Of a stretch of 39,113 nt of DNA, positions 38,464 through 39,113 are shown in pieces. A program made the position numbers and the translations under genes. A model generated the notes under the pieces. It did no database searches and was not told the DNA's origin. It worked only from the letters and a program-made list of their open reading frames with translations. Within the stretch, counting starts at the first letter, position 1. Every line of letters begins with the position of its first letter. Origin of the DNA: Terriglobia bacterium (GTDB taxonomy: Bacteria; Acidobacteriota; Terriglobia; JAIQFV01); contig JAIQFY010000049.1 in the NCBI GenBank assembly GCA_020072965.1, positions 1 to 39,113 of the forward strand. The letters run 5' to 3'.

Positions 38464-39113
38464 GAGGCCGGATCGGCCTCCGCCACCGAGAGGGGAATAA
38501 TTCCGAGAAGATAGCGAAGAAGCCTCCAGAAGCAAAGCATGCAAATCCGGATTTGAAGAACGTTCATCGGCCGTGAGCCTCGATCATGATTCTTTGAACC
38601 CCCACTTCATCTCCCTTTCACTTATTCACCGAGGGGAAATCACCTGCCTTCTTTCTCTCTCAAAATTGAATAGCGGGTGGATCGCACTTGTCGTTCGCAA
38701 GAGATGCAAGCCGTGCAACTTGAATTTTTTCAATCGTAACAAATCATGCTGCGGAAGACAAACGGATTCCCCGGTGAGGGCATAGGGCAAGGTGGCGCAC
38801 ACATCGCGTTCTGTGCGATGTGTGCGAGTTATCCGAATGAATGGGGTTCGAAAGAAAGCAGTAGATCGGAATGAGTCAGTTCTGGCATGAAGGGGTCATG
38901 CTATATGTCCACCAAAGAGGAAAAATCGCATACTCCGATGGATCGGAGCAGGCGCCACCCGTTCAATTGCCATATGCAGAGACCTTCTATGTGGTCGTTT
39001 TTGTCAAGCTCCTTGCGAACGGATCTTTTACTTGGCTGTGGTGGCTCTTTGTTCAGTTCGGGAGATTTTTAGAATGCTCCCGGAACGACCTTCTATCCGT
39101 GCCGATCGAAGAA
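38464..39113. other. Gene-free right end with a perfect hairpin
   Basis: No convincing gene is present; short frames lack ribosome sites and protein-like sequence. CGCACACATCGC (38796-38807) and GCGATGTGTGCG (38815-38826) form a perfect 12-bp stem with a 7-base loop GTTCTGT and no T-tract. It could be a regulator binding site, an RNA hairpin or a small repeat element. The MFS promoter should lie near 38470-38560 but I cannot place it. Confidence 0.5.

Noticed and set aside
38887-39072. 61-codon frame at the right end
   Set aside because: No ribosome site and no protein-like pattern.

Overview
The window looks like a chromosome segment of a Gram-negative bacterium with moderately high GC. It encodes several outer-membrane beta-barrel proteins (DUF2490, DUF481 and a phenol-degradation-type barrel), periplasmic and lipoprotein enzymes, a Tat substrate and an MltF-type lytic transglycosylase. 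Shine-Dalgarno sites are strong (AAGGAGG type). The gene mix and the abundant intergenic palindromes suggest Acidobacteriota or a related soil or sediment lineage. This is an inference from gene content; no rRNA or tRNA was recognised, and no CRISPR array.

1-4.6 kb: a tight plus-strand group of a GH13 alpha-amylase-family enzyme, a medium-chain glucose dehydrogenase-like enzyme and a secreted seven-bladed propeller lactonase. Together they could take glucan or trehalose through glucose and gluconolactone to gluconate. The group ends in an aquaporin gene broken by an internal deletion. 4.9-13 kb: a radical-SAM sulfatase-maturating enzyme carrying a SEC-C tail, its likely client sulfatase (Cys-type motif), a collapsed remnant of a 5'-nucleotidase-family gene, and two intact tandem paralogues of it, only the second with a Tat signal. 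Hairpin-forming hexanucleotide repeat elements with a conserved loop separate these genes.

13-18.3 kb: a SAM methyltransferase, a secreted 2H-phosphoesterase/HAD-phosphatase fusion with a duplicated N-terminal segment, and two beta-barrel proteins separated by an inverted array of heptamer repeats. 18.3-28.9 kb: a long plus-strand run of a periplasmic beta-carbonic anhydrase, DUF2254, two paralogous unnamed polytopic membrane proteins, a small envelope protein, a SulP anion transporter with STAS domain, DUF4436, a bestrophin-like DUF4239 protein and a DUF481 barrel. I suggest this could be an inorganic-anion (bicarbonate or sulfate) handling island; that is a hypothesis.

28.9-37.2 kb: an accessory region. 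A sortase overlaps by 4 bp a secreted protein ending in LPKTG plus a hydrophobic tail, so it looks like a dedicated sortase-substrate pair in a Gram-negative. It is followed by the 3' remnant of a group II intron reverse transcriptase, a ~314-bp MITE-like element with 43-bp terminal inverted repeats and three internal hairpins, an MltF-like transglycosylase, a small secreted protein, a membrane-anchored type I phosphodiesterase and a second, inverted copy of the MITE. A smaller repeat family (core GGACTGTCCCGAATTT) surrounds the sortase module. 37.2-39.1 kb: an MFS transporter on the minus strand and a gene-free end with a perfect 12-bp hairpin.
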